From contig CANKLK010000047.1 of assembly GCA_947482805.1 (NCBI GenBank), positions 1 to 13,161 on the forward strand: 13,161 bases of DNA, written 5' to 3'. This DNA is from Flavobacteriaceae bacterium. Lineage in GTDB: Bacteria; Bacteroidota; Bacteroidia; Flavobacteriales; Flavobacteriaceae. The notes under the pieces were generated by a model, which saw only the letters and a list, made by a program, of their open reading frames with translations, had not been told where the DNA came from and searched no databases. The first letter of the stretch is position 1; each line of letters starts with the position of its first letter. Positions 6,394-13,161 of the stretch are shown here, piece after piece. A program made the position numbers and the translations under genes.

Positions 6394-6420
6394 ACTGACA
6401 CTGCGACTGCGACTGAACAC
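6394..6420. repeat. 6-base tandem repeat (ACTGCG) next to the batE stop
   Basis: Units ACTGAC, ACTGCG, ACTGCG, ACTGAA, then CAC, run directly into the batE stop codon (6420-6422, minus strand). The unit is the same as in the right arm of the element at 803-856. Only one orientation is present here, so no hairpin is expected. Confidence 0.65.
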
Positions 6421-7166
6421 TAATTCTTAATTTCCTTAATTGCGCTCTCTTCAATCCAGCCAGTAGTTTCGTCGGTAAGTTCTACTTTTTTCCAGTTTGC
6501 AATGCTTTCTAGGATATAAACTTTGGTTCCTTCATGGAGAACAAAAGCATCAGATGCCGAAATTTTTGGTTCACTTTTTACGGATGCTGTCTCAGCAAAA
6601 ACAATAGCTGGTCTTTCGTTATCCATGCGTCCTTTTTCATAAAAACCGGAAGCGGTAGTTAGTCCAATTCCCAATAGCCAAAAAAACATTCCAAAAAAGA
6701 AAACGCGTTTCAATACAGTTGAATGCGAAAAGTAATAACCCACAAAAAAAAGTAAAAATAAGAATGCAAAAGCCACAGCAATCCATGCCCAAGTATCGTA
6801 ATAATATTTTGCAGTGAAGTCCTGAATCAATTTGCTGAAACCTACTTTCGGAATGACTTTGATGTCGTCAATGGCCATTTTTCGGGCAAATTCTAAGTTG
6901 GTTTTTATTTCAGTATCGTTTGGGCTAAGCAATAAAGCTTTTTCATAATTGTAAATCGCCGGCGCTACTTTGTGCAGTTTGTAATAGCAATTTCCTAAAT
7001 TAAAATACAATTCGGCCGATTGTTTCCCTGAGTTTACAACACTTTCATAGCTTGTAATCGCAGACTGATAATTTTCCTTTTCGTAGAATTTATTTCCTTG
7101 GTCAAAAGCAGTTTGAGCCAATGAAACCTGAAAAATTAAAAGTAATATGTAGAATATATTTTTCAT
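6420..7166 (-). CDS. batE: BatE: TPR and SH3-like protein of the aerotolerance cluster
   Basis: From ATG 7166 the protein has 248 residues. Residues 1-17 are a signal peptide (MKNIFYILLLIFQVSLA, cut before Gln-18). Two TPR-like helix pairs follow at about 20-87 (FDQGNKFYEKENYQSAITSY, then ELYFNLGNCYYKLHKVAPAI). Two membrane helices lie at about 127-145 and 155-172, and a C-terminal SH3-like domain at about 185-243 (Ala-Ser-Val-Lys-Ser-Glu-Pro, then VYILE, NWKKVEL and TTGWIEE). This order matches BatE-type proteins, the last member of bat operons. TPR and SH3 domains should mediate contacts within the Bat envelope complex. A TTG two codons upstream (7172) is in frame but not needed. Start and stop codons both touch short repeats. 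Confidence 0.88.
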   Translation of the reverse strand: MKNIFYILLLIFQVSLAQTAFDQGNKFYEKENYQSAITSYESVVNSGKQSAELYFNLGNCYYKLHKVAPAIYNYEKALLLSPNDTEIKTNLEFARKMAIDDIKVIPKVGFSKLIQDFTAKYYYDTWAWIAVAFAFLFLLFFVGYYFSHSTVLKRVFFFGMFFWLLGIGLTTASGFYEKGRMDNERPAIVFAETASVKSEPKISASDAFVLHEGTKVYILESIANWKKVELTDETTGWIEESAIKEIKN

Positions 7167-7199
7167 TATCAATTATCAATTATTCATTGTCAATTATTT
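7165..7199. repeat. Heptad repeat (ATTATCA) spanning the batD stop and batE start
   Basis: On the plus strand the units are ATTATCA, ATTATCA, ATTATTC, ATTGTCA, ATTATTT (7165-7199). They include two bases of the batE start codon (7164-7166) and the entire batD stop codon (7194-7196). The whole 27-base gap is repeat, with no ribosome-binding sequence. Confidence 0.75.
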
Positions 7200-8954
7200 T
7201 AATTGCTTTTCAAGTTCAGAAATAATAACGACGGCTTTGTCATAATCGTTTTGGATTGCCGATTCAGAAGAATAAGCATACCTCGCCAATTCACAATTTT
7301 CAGTCAATTGAATAAACTCTGAAACCGTTTCCGAATTTGCTTTTCGCGAGAGCAAAATTTCAGTTATTTTTTCTTTACTCATTTCCGAAGTTTCAATGTT
7401 AAGTTTGGCTTTAAGGAAATTGTGCATTGCTTTTTCAAGTGCAATATAAAATGCTTCTTTGTTGCCCAACTGTTTCTTGGCATCGCCCAAATATTTCTTA
7501 GCCAAAGCATTCGATTTTTTGATTTTGTTACCTACAACATCATTGTCCATTGCTTCTTTTTTCCTTCTTCCGACAATCAGAAACGGAATCGCTAAAAATG
7601 GTAACATTATTAAGGAATAAAATAATCCCGAACCCAAAAAGTCGTCTTTTTTCATTGGTTGCAAGGATGTTTTTTGTTTGATATATGCAAACGATTTGGC
7701 CGCTTCGAATTTGGTTTTGGCCACATCATTTGGATTTGTCTTTTCTGAACTTGCCACACTTGGACCATCTAATACATTGATTGTTATCGGTTGAGAAGAG
7801 ATAGTTTTATAACTATTGGAACCCAAATCAAAGTACGTAAAACGCATTGGTTTGATTTGGTAATTGCCTTTGTATTGTGGAATTATCGTGTATTTATCCG
7901 AAATTCTTCCAGTCATTCCGGTTAACGGAGTTGAAACATTTTCGTCGTGAACAGGATCATACATTTCTAAAGCAGCAGGCACCACCGGTTTTGGCAATGT
8001 AAACAATTTAAGGTTTCCGGTTCCAACTACGCTAATATCTAAATCAAAAGATTCTCCATTTTTCAATAGTGTTTTGGATGGCTTTACTTTGAAATCCATT
8101 CGGCCAACAGCTCCACTAAAATCTTCAGGTTTTCCTTTTTCAGGTAATGCTTTTACGTTTATTACTTTGCTTCCGGCAGAAACGCGTTTACTGTCTTCGG
8201 TCATTAAAGCTTGTCCCCAAAAGTTTCTTCTATTCGTTGGCACCTGGCAATCGATATCCAATGAAAGTGGTTCAATTTCAAGTTTACCTGATTTCTGTGG
8301 ATATAATACTGTTTTTCGTAGCACAACATATCGATAACGTTCGCCTTTGAATATTCCGTCTTGTGCAACCAATTGTTTGATATCAATATTTTGACTCCAA
8401 AAATCATTGTATTTTGGTTTGTTTAGTTCGCGCCAATTAGTAATTCCTATGTTGTAACTGAAATACAATTTGTAAACTACAGTAATTGGTTCGTTCAGAT
8501 ATGGATTGGTTTTTGAAATGTCAGCAACCAAATACAAGTTGTCGTCAGCGCTGATAGCAGGCGCTTCGTTTGGATCTTTTGGAATTTCAACCGCATTAGT
8601 CACATTGATTTTAATGGGCGATGTTTTATAAATCTGCCCATTGATTTCAATCGAAGCTTGTTTAAGAGTCAAAGTCCCTTTTTGTGTAGGCAACAAAATA
8701 TAGATATACGATTTATTAAACGAACTTTTCCCGTTTATCCATGATTGACTAACCGATTGACTTGGTCCGCCGACAACTTTAAAACCACAAGATTCAAAAT
8801 TTGGCGGCGCAAAATTATCGCCATCAGCATTCATAGTAAAATCAACACGAAGTCGTTCGTTCAATCCTAATGAATTCTTGCTCACTTTTGCTTCAAATTG
8901 TACTTGAGCAAAAAGTGAATTTGTAATAAATAATAAAATTAAAATCTTTTTCAT
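7194..8954 (-). CDS. batD: BatD: exported, membrane-anchored oxygen-tolerance protein
   Basis: From ATG 8954 the protein has 586 residues. A signal peptide (MKKILILLFITNSLFA, cut before Gln-17) is followed by a large beta-rich periplasmic region in consecutive Ig-like blocks. The first begins VQFEAKVSKNSLGLNERLRV, and others follow near residues 140 and 290. A single membrane helix lies at about 444-461 (FYSLIMLPFLAIPFLIV), then basic RRKK, and a cytoplasmic helical tail of about 120 residues ending in a coiled segment. This is the layout of the BatD family. An in-frame TTG at 8981 overlaps the batC stop and adds nine polar residues ahead of the signal peptide, so it is rejected. BatD probably displays the periplasmic face of the Bat complex. 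Function of the locus remains unsettled, despite its name. Confidence 0.92.
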   Translation of the reverse strand: MKKILILLFITNSLFAQVQFEAKVSKNSLGLNERLRVDFTMNADGDNFAPPNFESCGFKVVGGPSQSVSQSWINGKSSFNKSYIYILLPTQKGTLTLKQASIEINGQIYKTSPIKINVTNAVEIPKDPNEAPAISADDNLYLVADISKTNPYLNEPITVVYKLYFSYNIGITNWRELNKPKYNDFWSQNIDIKQLVAQDGIFKGERYRYVVLRKTVLYPQKSGKLEIEPLSLDIDCQVPTNRRNFWGQALMTEDSKRVSAGSKVINVKALPEKGKPEDFSGAVGRMDFKVKPSKTLLKNGESFDLDISVVGTGNLKLFTLPKPVVPAALEMYDPVHDENVSTPLTGMTGRISDKYTIIPQYKGNYQIKPMRFTYFDLGSNSYKTISSQPITINVLDGPSVASSEKTNPNDVAKTKFEAAKSFAYIKQKTSLQPMKKDDFLGSGLFYSLIMLPFLAIPFLIVGRRKKEAMDNDVVGNKIKKSNALAKKYLGDAKKQLGNKEAFYIALEKAMHNFLKAKLNIETSEMSKEKITEILLSRKANSETVSEFIQLTENCELARYAYSSESAIQNDYDKAVVIISELEKQLK

Positions 8955-8974
8955 TTTCAAACTTTCAAATTTAT

Positions 8975-9748
8975 TTACCAATCTTTTTCTGCTTTTTTAG
9001 GATTGGCTCGTACCTTTTGTTTGTTTACTTTATCCTGAATTTTTTTCTCTTCATTATTAACGGCATCCAATAAATTCTCTAAACGTTGTTTTGAAATTCC
9101 TCCAGGTTGAGGTTTTGGCTGTCCTTGATTTTGATCTTTATTGTCTTTGTTATCTTTATTCTTATCGCCGTCTTTTTTATCTTTGTCTTTGTCTTTTCCT
9201 TCTTTCTTGTCGTCTTTTTTATCTTTGTCTTTGTTTTTATCGTCTTTTTTGTCTTTGTCCTTATCCTTTTTATCCTTGTCTTTTTTGTCGTCTTTTTTCG
9301 GGGGATTTTCTTTTAACATCTTTTTAGCCAAAGCATAATTGTAACGAGTCTCTTCATCCGCCGGATTGTTCCGCAATGCGTTTTTATAGGCTTCAACTGC
9401 ACCACCATAATCTTTGTCTTTCATCAGCGTATTTCCTAAATTATGAAAAGCCTGGTGTTTTTCTGCTCTTGTTTTAGCGTTTTTTAATGCTTTTGCATAA
9501 TGATATTTAGCTTCTCCCGATTGATTTTGTCTGTAAATAGCGTTTCCTAAATTATACGAAGCAATTGATTTTTTAGGATTTTTAGATTCTGAAATTCGGT
9601 ATTCTGCTTCTGCATCATCGTATTTTTTTTCGGCAAAAGAATCGTTTCCTTTTGGCAAATTCTTGTCCTTTTCCTTTTCTTGGGCTTTCGCCAAAAAGGA
9701 AATCAAAAGTATAGAAGTCAGTATTAAATATTTTTTTCTGTCTATCAT
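8975..9748 (-). CDS. batC: BatC: TPR protein with Lys/Asp-rich linker
   Basis: The protein has 257 residues. A signal peptide occupies 1-22 (ending LAKA before Gln-23). About three TPRs follow at 34-63, 64-97 and 98-131 (Tyr-Asn-Leu-Gly-Asn-Ala and His-Asn-Leu-Gly-Asn-Thr are the helix-A signatures). Residues 151-205 are an almost pure Lys/Asp tract with few Asn, Glu or Gly. It is highly charged, probably disordered, and encoded by A/G-rich near-repeats. A conserved helical C-terminus (QRLENLLDAVNNEEKKIQDK) ends in Lys-Asp-Trp. This order is typical of BatC. It lies between batB (15-base gap) and batD (20-base gap). The start codon falls within a degenerate heptad repeat that also holds the batB stop. 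TPRs suggest a scaffold for the VWA proteins BatA and BatB. Confidence 0.9.
   Translation of the reverse strand: MIDRKKYLILTSILLISFLAKAQEKEKDKNLPKGNDSFAEKKYDDAEAEYRISESKNPKKSIASYNLGNAIYRQNQSGEAKYHYAKALKNAKTRAEKHQAFHNLGNTLMKDKDYGGAVEAYKNALRNNPADEETRYNYALAKKMLKENPPKKDDKKDKDKKDKDKDKKDDKNKDKDKKDDKKEGKDKDKDKKDGDKNKDNKDNKDQNQGQPKPQPGGISKQRLENLLDAVNNEEKKIQDKVNKQKVRANPKKAEKDW
9140..9300 (-). repeat. In-frame A/G-rich tandem repeat encoding the BatC Lys/Asp linker
   Basis: Near-repeats of AAAGATAAAGAC and AAAAAAGACGAC run for about 160 bases on the coding strand. They keep frame and encode Lys-Asp runs. Such tracts are prone to slippage in multiples of three. Confidence 0.65.
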
Positions 9749-9777
9749 CTATCGGTCTATTATCTAATTATCTTTCT
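9741..9777. repeat. Degenerate 7-8 base repeat spanning the batB stop and batC start
   Basis: On the plus strand: TCTATCA, TCTATCGG, TCTATTA, TCTAATTA, TCTTTCT. On the coding strand the batC start (9748-9746) and batB stop (9766-9764) both lie inside it. The last batB residues and the first batC codons are therefore made of repeat units. Confidence 0.65.
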
Positions 9778-10804
9778 CATTAAATAAATTCATCTTTTTC
9801 ACCCATTTTGTTCTTTTCTCCAAAAGGAAAACATCTAATAGCAACAAGAAAAAACCAAATCCTAAAAACCATTGAAACTGCGATTTGAAATCGGCCATTT
9901 GTGTACTCTCAAATTCGGTTTTTTGAATGTTGTCCAATGCATTTTTCACATAATCTAAAACTTCTTTGGTTGAATTGCCATCAACGTATCCGCCTCCTGC
10001 ACTTTTAGCAATGGTTCTCAAAACTTCTGCATTTTTTTTGGTGATTACGACTTCGCCATTTTGATCACGTTGAAAACTTTCTACTACACCGTTTTTCTTC
10101 AAAGGAATTGTTTCGCCTTTTTCGGTTCCAACACCAACAGTCATTATTTTTAAACCCACTTTTTTAGCCTCTTCAGCTGCATCGACTGCAGCATCGGAAT
10201 GATCTTCGCCATCGGTAATGATGATTAAAAGTTTGTTAGTTTTATCTTTTTTGTCAATATAGGTTATAGCTAGATTTATCGCTTGATCAATAGATGTTCC
10301 CTGGGCCGAAATCATTCCCGGATTCATAGTTTGCAAAAACATTTTCCCAACACTATAATCCGTAGTAATTGGCAAAACCGGGAATGCACTTCCAGAATAC
10401 GCAATGATTCCAATTCGGTCGCTGCCCAAATTATTGATAATCTGTGAAACCAATTGCTTGCTTTTTTCCAAACGACTTGGCGCCACATCTTCAGCCAACA
10501 TACTTTTAGAAACGTCAATTGCAAAAATGATATCAATGCCTTCGCGTTTTACGGTTTCTAATTTGGTTCCGATTTTTGGGTTAACCAATCCGATTATTAA
10601 ACATGTTAAGGCCAATAAAATTACCCCCAATTTCAAAGCAGGTTTGAAAGCTGATTTTTCTGGACTTAATTTTTTTATTAGATCCAAATCACCAAACTCG
10701 CGTTGTTTCTTTCTTTTCCAGAATTGAATGTACAGGAAAAGTATTGTCATTACTGGAATGACAGCCAAGAAATACAAATACCATTTTTCTTCTAACTCGT
10801 ACAT
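9764..10804 (-). CDS. batB: BatB: membrane-anchored VWA-domain protein
   Basis: The 346-residue protein has two N-terminal membrane helices (about 9-28 and 57-74), a VWA domain at about 90-290, and a C-terminal helix (about 311-328) followed by a basic tail. The MIDAS metal site is intact: D97-x-S99-x-S101 (DVSKS), T170 (GTSID) and D198 (TDGED), so it should bind Mg or Mn and a ligand. The order matches BatB, paralogous to BatA next door. BatA and BatB are thought to act together, with MoxR-type AAA ATPases, in an envelope complex; no MoxR gene is inside this window. The start is 6 bases after the batA stop, so the genes are translationally close. The stop lies in a repeat shared with the batC start. 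Confidence 0.93.
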   Translation of the reverse strand: MYELEEKWYLYFLAVIPVMTILFLYIQFWKRKKQREFGDLDLIKKLSPEKSAFKPALKLGVILLALTCLIIGLVNPKIGTKLETVKREGIDIIFAIDVSKSMLAEDVAPSRLEKSKQLVSQIINNLGSDRIGIIAYSGSAFPVLPITTDYSVGKMFLQTMNPGMISAQGTSIDQAINLAITYIDKKDKTNKLLIIITDGEDHSDAAVDAAEEAKKVGLKIMTVGVGTEKGETIPLKKNGVVESFQRDQNGEVVITKKNAEVLRTIAKSAGGGYVDGNSTKEVLDYVKNALDNIQKTEFESTQMADFKSQFQWFLGFGFFLLLLDVFLLEKRTKWVKKMNLFNEKDN

Positions 10805-10810
10805 AATTCG

Positions 10811-11812
10811 TTATATAAAACTTCTATAAATTGTGTTTCGCAAACCAAATTCTATCAAAACTAAAATCCCAGCAATCCAAACAAATAATCTGTATTTTTC
10901 ATCATAATCATAGAACTTCAGCTCTTGAATTTCGGTCGTTTCTAGTTTGTTTATTTCCTTATAAATCGATTCTAACTTACTATTGCTGCTGGCTCTGAAA
11001 TATTTTCCACCTGTATTTCTGGCGATTGTCCGTAATAAATTCACATCAATTTCAACCGGCATCATTCGGAATAAAAAGCCGCCATTTGGGGCATAAGCAT
11101 ACGGGAACATCGCGTTGCCATTGGTTCCAATTCCGATGGTGTATACTTTTATTCCGTACTCACGGGCAATTTGGGAAGCTGTTTCCGGCTCAATAAAACC
11201 TGCGTTGTTTACACCATCAGTCAAAAGAATAATCACTTTACTTTTGGCTTTGCTGTCTTTCAAACGATTAACAGCTGTAGTCAATCCCATTCCGATTCCG
11301 GTTCCGTCCTGCAAAACATTGTCGTATTTAATACTTTGTATTGCTTCTTGAATAATGGCTTTATCGCTCGTAACAGGAGTTTTAGTATACGCTTCAGAAG
11401 CATAAACTACAATTCCGATTCGGTCATTTGGACGTCCTTCCACGAAGTTTTCGGCTACTTTTTTCAGAGCTTCCATTCGGTTTGGCTTCAAATCTTTTGC
11501 CAACATACTTCCCGAAACGTCAATTGCCATTACAATGTCAATGCCTTTAGTCGATTTGGTTTGGCTGCTGATATCCACCTTTCTTGGCCGAGCCATGGCA
11601 ATAATCAAAGAACTCAACGCTAATAATCGAAATACAAATAAGAACGGTTTTAGTTTGGCTAACAACGATTTTTGTGCTTTGAAACCTTTGACCGAACTTA
11701 TTTTCAAAGTTGGTGATTGCTCCTTCCTTTTCCATAATTGCCATAAGACAACAGCTGGAAGTAATAAAAACAACCAGAAAAACTCAGGATTTAAAAAGCT
11801 TACCTCTTTCAT
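10811..11812 (-). CDS. batA: BatA: membrane-anchored VWA-domain protein
   Basis: The 333-residue protein has two N-terminal helices (about 9-27 and 53-73), a VWA domain at about 90-290, and a C-terminal membrane helix (about 308-324). The MIDAS residues are intact: D98-x-S100-x-S102 (DVSGS), T171 (DGTGIG) and D199 (LLTDGVN). Between the MIDAS aspartate and the last helix it has an insertion rich in Asn, Gly, Phe and Tyr (about 231-255) that BatB lacks. It overlaps the upstream membrane protein gene by 4 bases (ATGA), a strong sign of coupled translation, and is followed by batB 6 bases on. BatA and BatB are the paired VWA members of Bat systems. Confidence 0.93.
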   Translation of the reverse strand: MKEVSFLNPEFFWLFLLLPAVVLWQLWKRKEQSPTLKISSVKGFKAQKSLLAKLKPFLFVFRLLALSSLIIAMARPRKVDISSQTKSTKGIDIVMAIDVSGSMLAKDLKPNRMEALKKVAENFVEGRPNDRIGIVVYASEAYTKTPVTSDKAIIQEAIQSIKYDNVLQDGTGIGMGLTTAVNRLKDSKAKSKVIILLTDGVNNAGFIEPETASQIAREYGIKVYTIGIGTNGNAMFPYAYAPNGGFLFRMMPVEIDVNLLRTIARNTGGKYFRASSNSKLESIYKEINKLETTEIQELKFYDYDEKYRLFVWIAGILVLIEFGLRNTIYRSFI

Positions 11813-13161
11813 TGTTCTGCTGTTTGTAATTCGACTGAGTTCAACATTCTTTCAGCAATTTGTTGTCCGTATTTATCGTCTTCACGATGCATTACCAAAA
11901 TCGTTTGCAAGCCGCTATTTTGACTGAAAAGTACTAGTTCGTAATACATTTTGGTTGACTTGCCTTTAATCTTGTCTAAAACGGTCATCGTTCCATAAGC
12001 TTTCTTCCCGGAAATTCCTTTTTGGGTATCAAAATCTTCCGTCTTCACGATAATGTTTTGTGCGCCTTGAGTTTCCATAATTTTCAGGTAGCCTTCAGCT
12101 GTTTTATCCAAATCTATTTGTGTTTGCTGTTTGTAAGTAACTGTCGAAACCGAGATATAAAAATCTTCTAATAGGCTTCCGTAACCAAAAGTTTGCATTT
12201 CCTTAATCAACGCCATAGCATCTTTTGGAAGTGTTTTTGTAGCATCTATTCGCTTCAATACTTTTGGAGTTTCGACTCTTACGCCAGGATTTCCATAGTC
12301 ACTATAAACCCATTGTCCTTCGACTAAATCTTTGGTTGGATGACCAAGGAAATTGTCTTTTACATAGTCAAAACCTTTAAAATAAAGTAAGCCTAAAACT
12401 AAAAGCAGCAACATTCCCAATAGGATTCCTATGGTCGAAATAATTCGGATGCGCTTTTGTTTTTTGAGTTTTTGTAAACGTGCTAATTCTTTTTGTTGTT
12501 CGTTCCATAATGCCAATTCATCATCATTTTCTACAACTTCCGGAATTGACTTATGAATGATTACGATAGAACTTGAAATACGCTTTTTATCTTCTTCAAT
12601 TTCAAAATCAAGCGGTTTTACTTTGGCAAATTTTACCAAATCGGCTTGTTTTAAAACTTTTTCCAGATTTTCTACTGTTTCGTTTGAGAGTTTTAGTTTC
12701 TTTTGTTTGGCAGCTTTTCGCAATCCATCAATCAGTTCCGAAGTTGTGCTTTCCATGGCCGGAATATTAATTTCTTCTTCGATATAATTACGGGCAATAT
12801 CGGTTAGCTCCGAATAATAATCTTTGATTTCTCCTTTTTGCCAAAGTTCTTTGTTTTCTAATTGTTGTAATAAAGTTGTTGCTTTTTCGATAGGCGATTT
12901 AAAAACAATGACTTCAGCTTTTGGTTGACTTTGTCTTTTTTTGATGAATTGATAAATGAAATAACCAGCAATCCCAATAACTAACAAGATTAAAAGGTAA
13001 ATCCACCAATTTCCTAACGGACTTTCAACTTCTGCGATGTCTTTGATGTCATACATCTTTTGCTTTAGGGTATCGACTTGTATGTCGTTAACTTCTACTT
13101 TTATACTGTCTGAAAAAACAGGTTTTCCATTAATCAAAACAGGAATTCTTTGAATGGTATA
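11809..13161 (-). CDS. Two-pass membrane protein of the bat operon, 5' partial
   Basis: The frame is open to the right edge, so the N-terminus lies outside. Visible residues (450) begin with the end of a periplasmic beta domain of BatD-like type (TIQRIPVLINGKPVF). Next come a membrane helix (about 52-72), a long cytoplasmic region (about 73-238) with a DUF4381-like helical segment including ADLVKFAKVKP, and a charged likely coiled coil (about 210-235). A second membrane helix follows (about 239-261), then a C-terminal domain of about 180 residues with alternating strands, probably periplasmic. The C-terminal domain resembles, at the level of pattern only, PsbP/DcrB-type folds. It overlaps batA by 4 bases, so it belongs to the operon. 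A BatD-like domain joined to a DUF4381-like domain is common in this position, but the extra C-terminal part is less so. The name of this gene is not settled. Confidence 0.82.
   Translation of the reverse strand, partial: YTIQRIPVLINGKPVFSDSIKVEVNDIQVDTLKQKMYDIKDIAEVESPLGNWWIYLLILLVIGIAGYFIYQFIKKRQSQPKAEVIVFKSPIEKATTLLQQLENKELWQKGEIKDYYSELTDIARNYIEEEINIPAMESTTSELIDGLRKAAKQKKLKLSNETVENLEKVLKQADLVKFAKVKPLDFEIEEDKKRISSSIVIIHKSIPEVVENDDELALWNEQQKELARLQKLKKQKRIRIISTIGILLGMLLLLVLGLLYFKGFDYVKDNFLGHPTKDLVEGQWVYSDYGNPGVRVETPKVLKRIDATKTLPKDAMALIKEMQTFGYGSLLEDFYISVSTVTYKQQTQIDLDKTAEGYLKIMETQGAQNIIVKTEDFDTQKGISGKKAYGTMTVLDKIKGKSTKMYYELVLFSQNSGLQTILVMHREDDKYGQQIAERMLNSVELQTAEQ

Noticed and set aside
8074..8407. 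Short open frames on both strands inside batD
   Set aside because: They overlap a confident BatD coding region in other frames and show no protein-like composition.
8966..8973. TAAATTTG on the minus strand between batC and batD, resembling a -7 element
   Set aside because: It would leave a leader of about 6 bases, has no upstream TTG checked as convincing, and the region is AT-rich inside a tight operon.
9091..9338. Several overlapping plus-strand open frames rich in Phe, Leu, Val and Ser opposite batC
   Set aside because: They are the antisense of the Lys/Asp tract (AAA/GAC codons read as Phe, Leu, Ser, Val), with no start context, and batC is well supported.

Overview
The window looks like a chromosomal segment from a Flavobacterium-type member of the Bacteroidota. 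The DNA is AT-rich, start codons lack Shine-Dalgarno sequences, and several leaders carry the Bacteroidota -7 element TAnnTTTG. It also contains a bat (Bacteroides aerotolerance) cluster, typical of this phylum. No mobile element, RNA gene, CRISPR array or phage gene was seen, and no stretch over 300 bases lacks a gene.

Left part (1-4300, + strand): an EamA-type transporter cut by the left edge; yicC (endoribonuclease family), gmk (guanylate kinase) and nadD (NaMN adenylyltransferase) in close series; gpsA (glycerol-3-phosphate dehydrogenase); and a 70-residue two-helix membrane protein. These are housekeeping genes for RNA turnover, GTP/dGTP supply, NAD synthesis and phospholipid precursors.

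Middle part (4306-6276, - strand): pheS, flanked by two small conserved-looking proteins of unknown function (135 and 118 residues). The 135-residue gene ends only 5 bases from the convergent 70-residue gene.

Right part (6420-13161, - strand): a bat operon read right to left. It starts with a large two-pass membrane protein (N-terminus outside the window), followed by batA, batB, batC, batD and batE. BatA and BatB are membrane-anchored VWA proteins with intact metal-binding (MIDAS) residues. BatC and BatE carry TPRs, and BatD is a large exported, membrane-anchored protein. Spacing is tight (4-base overlap, then 6, 15, 20 and 27 bases), so the genes are probably co-transcribed and form one envelope complex; its physiological role is unsettled.

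The most unusual signal is between the genes. Most junctions longer than a few bases are built from short degenerate tandem repeats, usually with a 7-base period (6 or 9-10 in three cases) and a different unit at each locus. Four of these are palindromic, with repeat arms facing each other. At six junctions the repeat contains or directly abuts a neighbour's stop codon, and at batB/batC and batD/batE it also contains the next start codon. None of the genes explains this, and it is the best candidate here for something undescribed.
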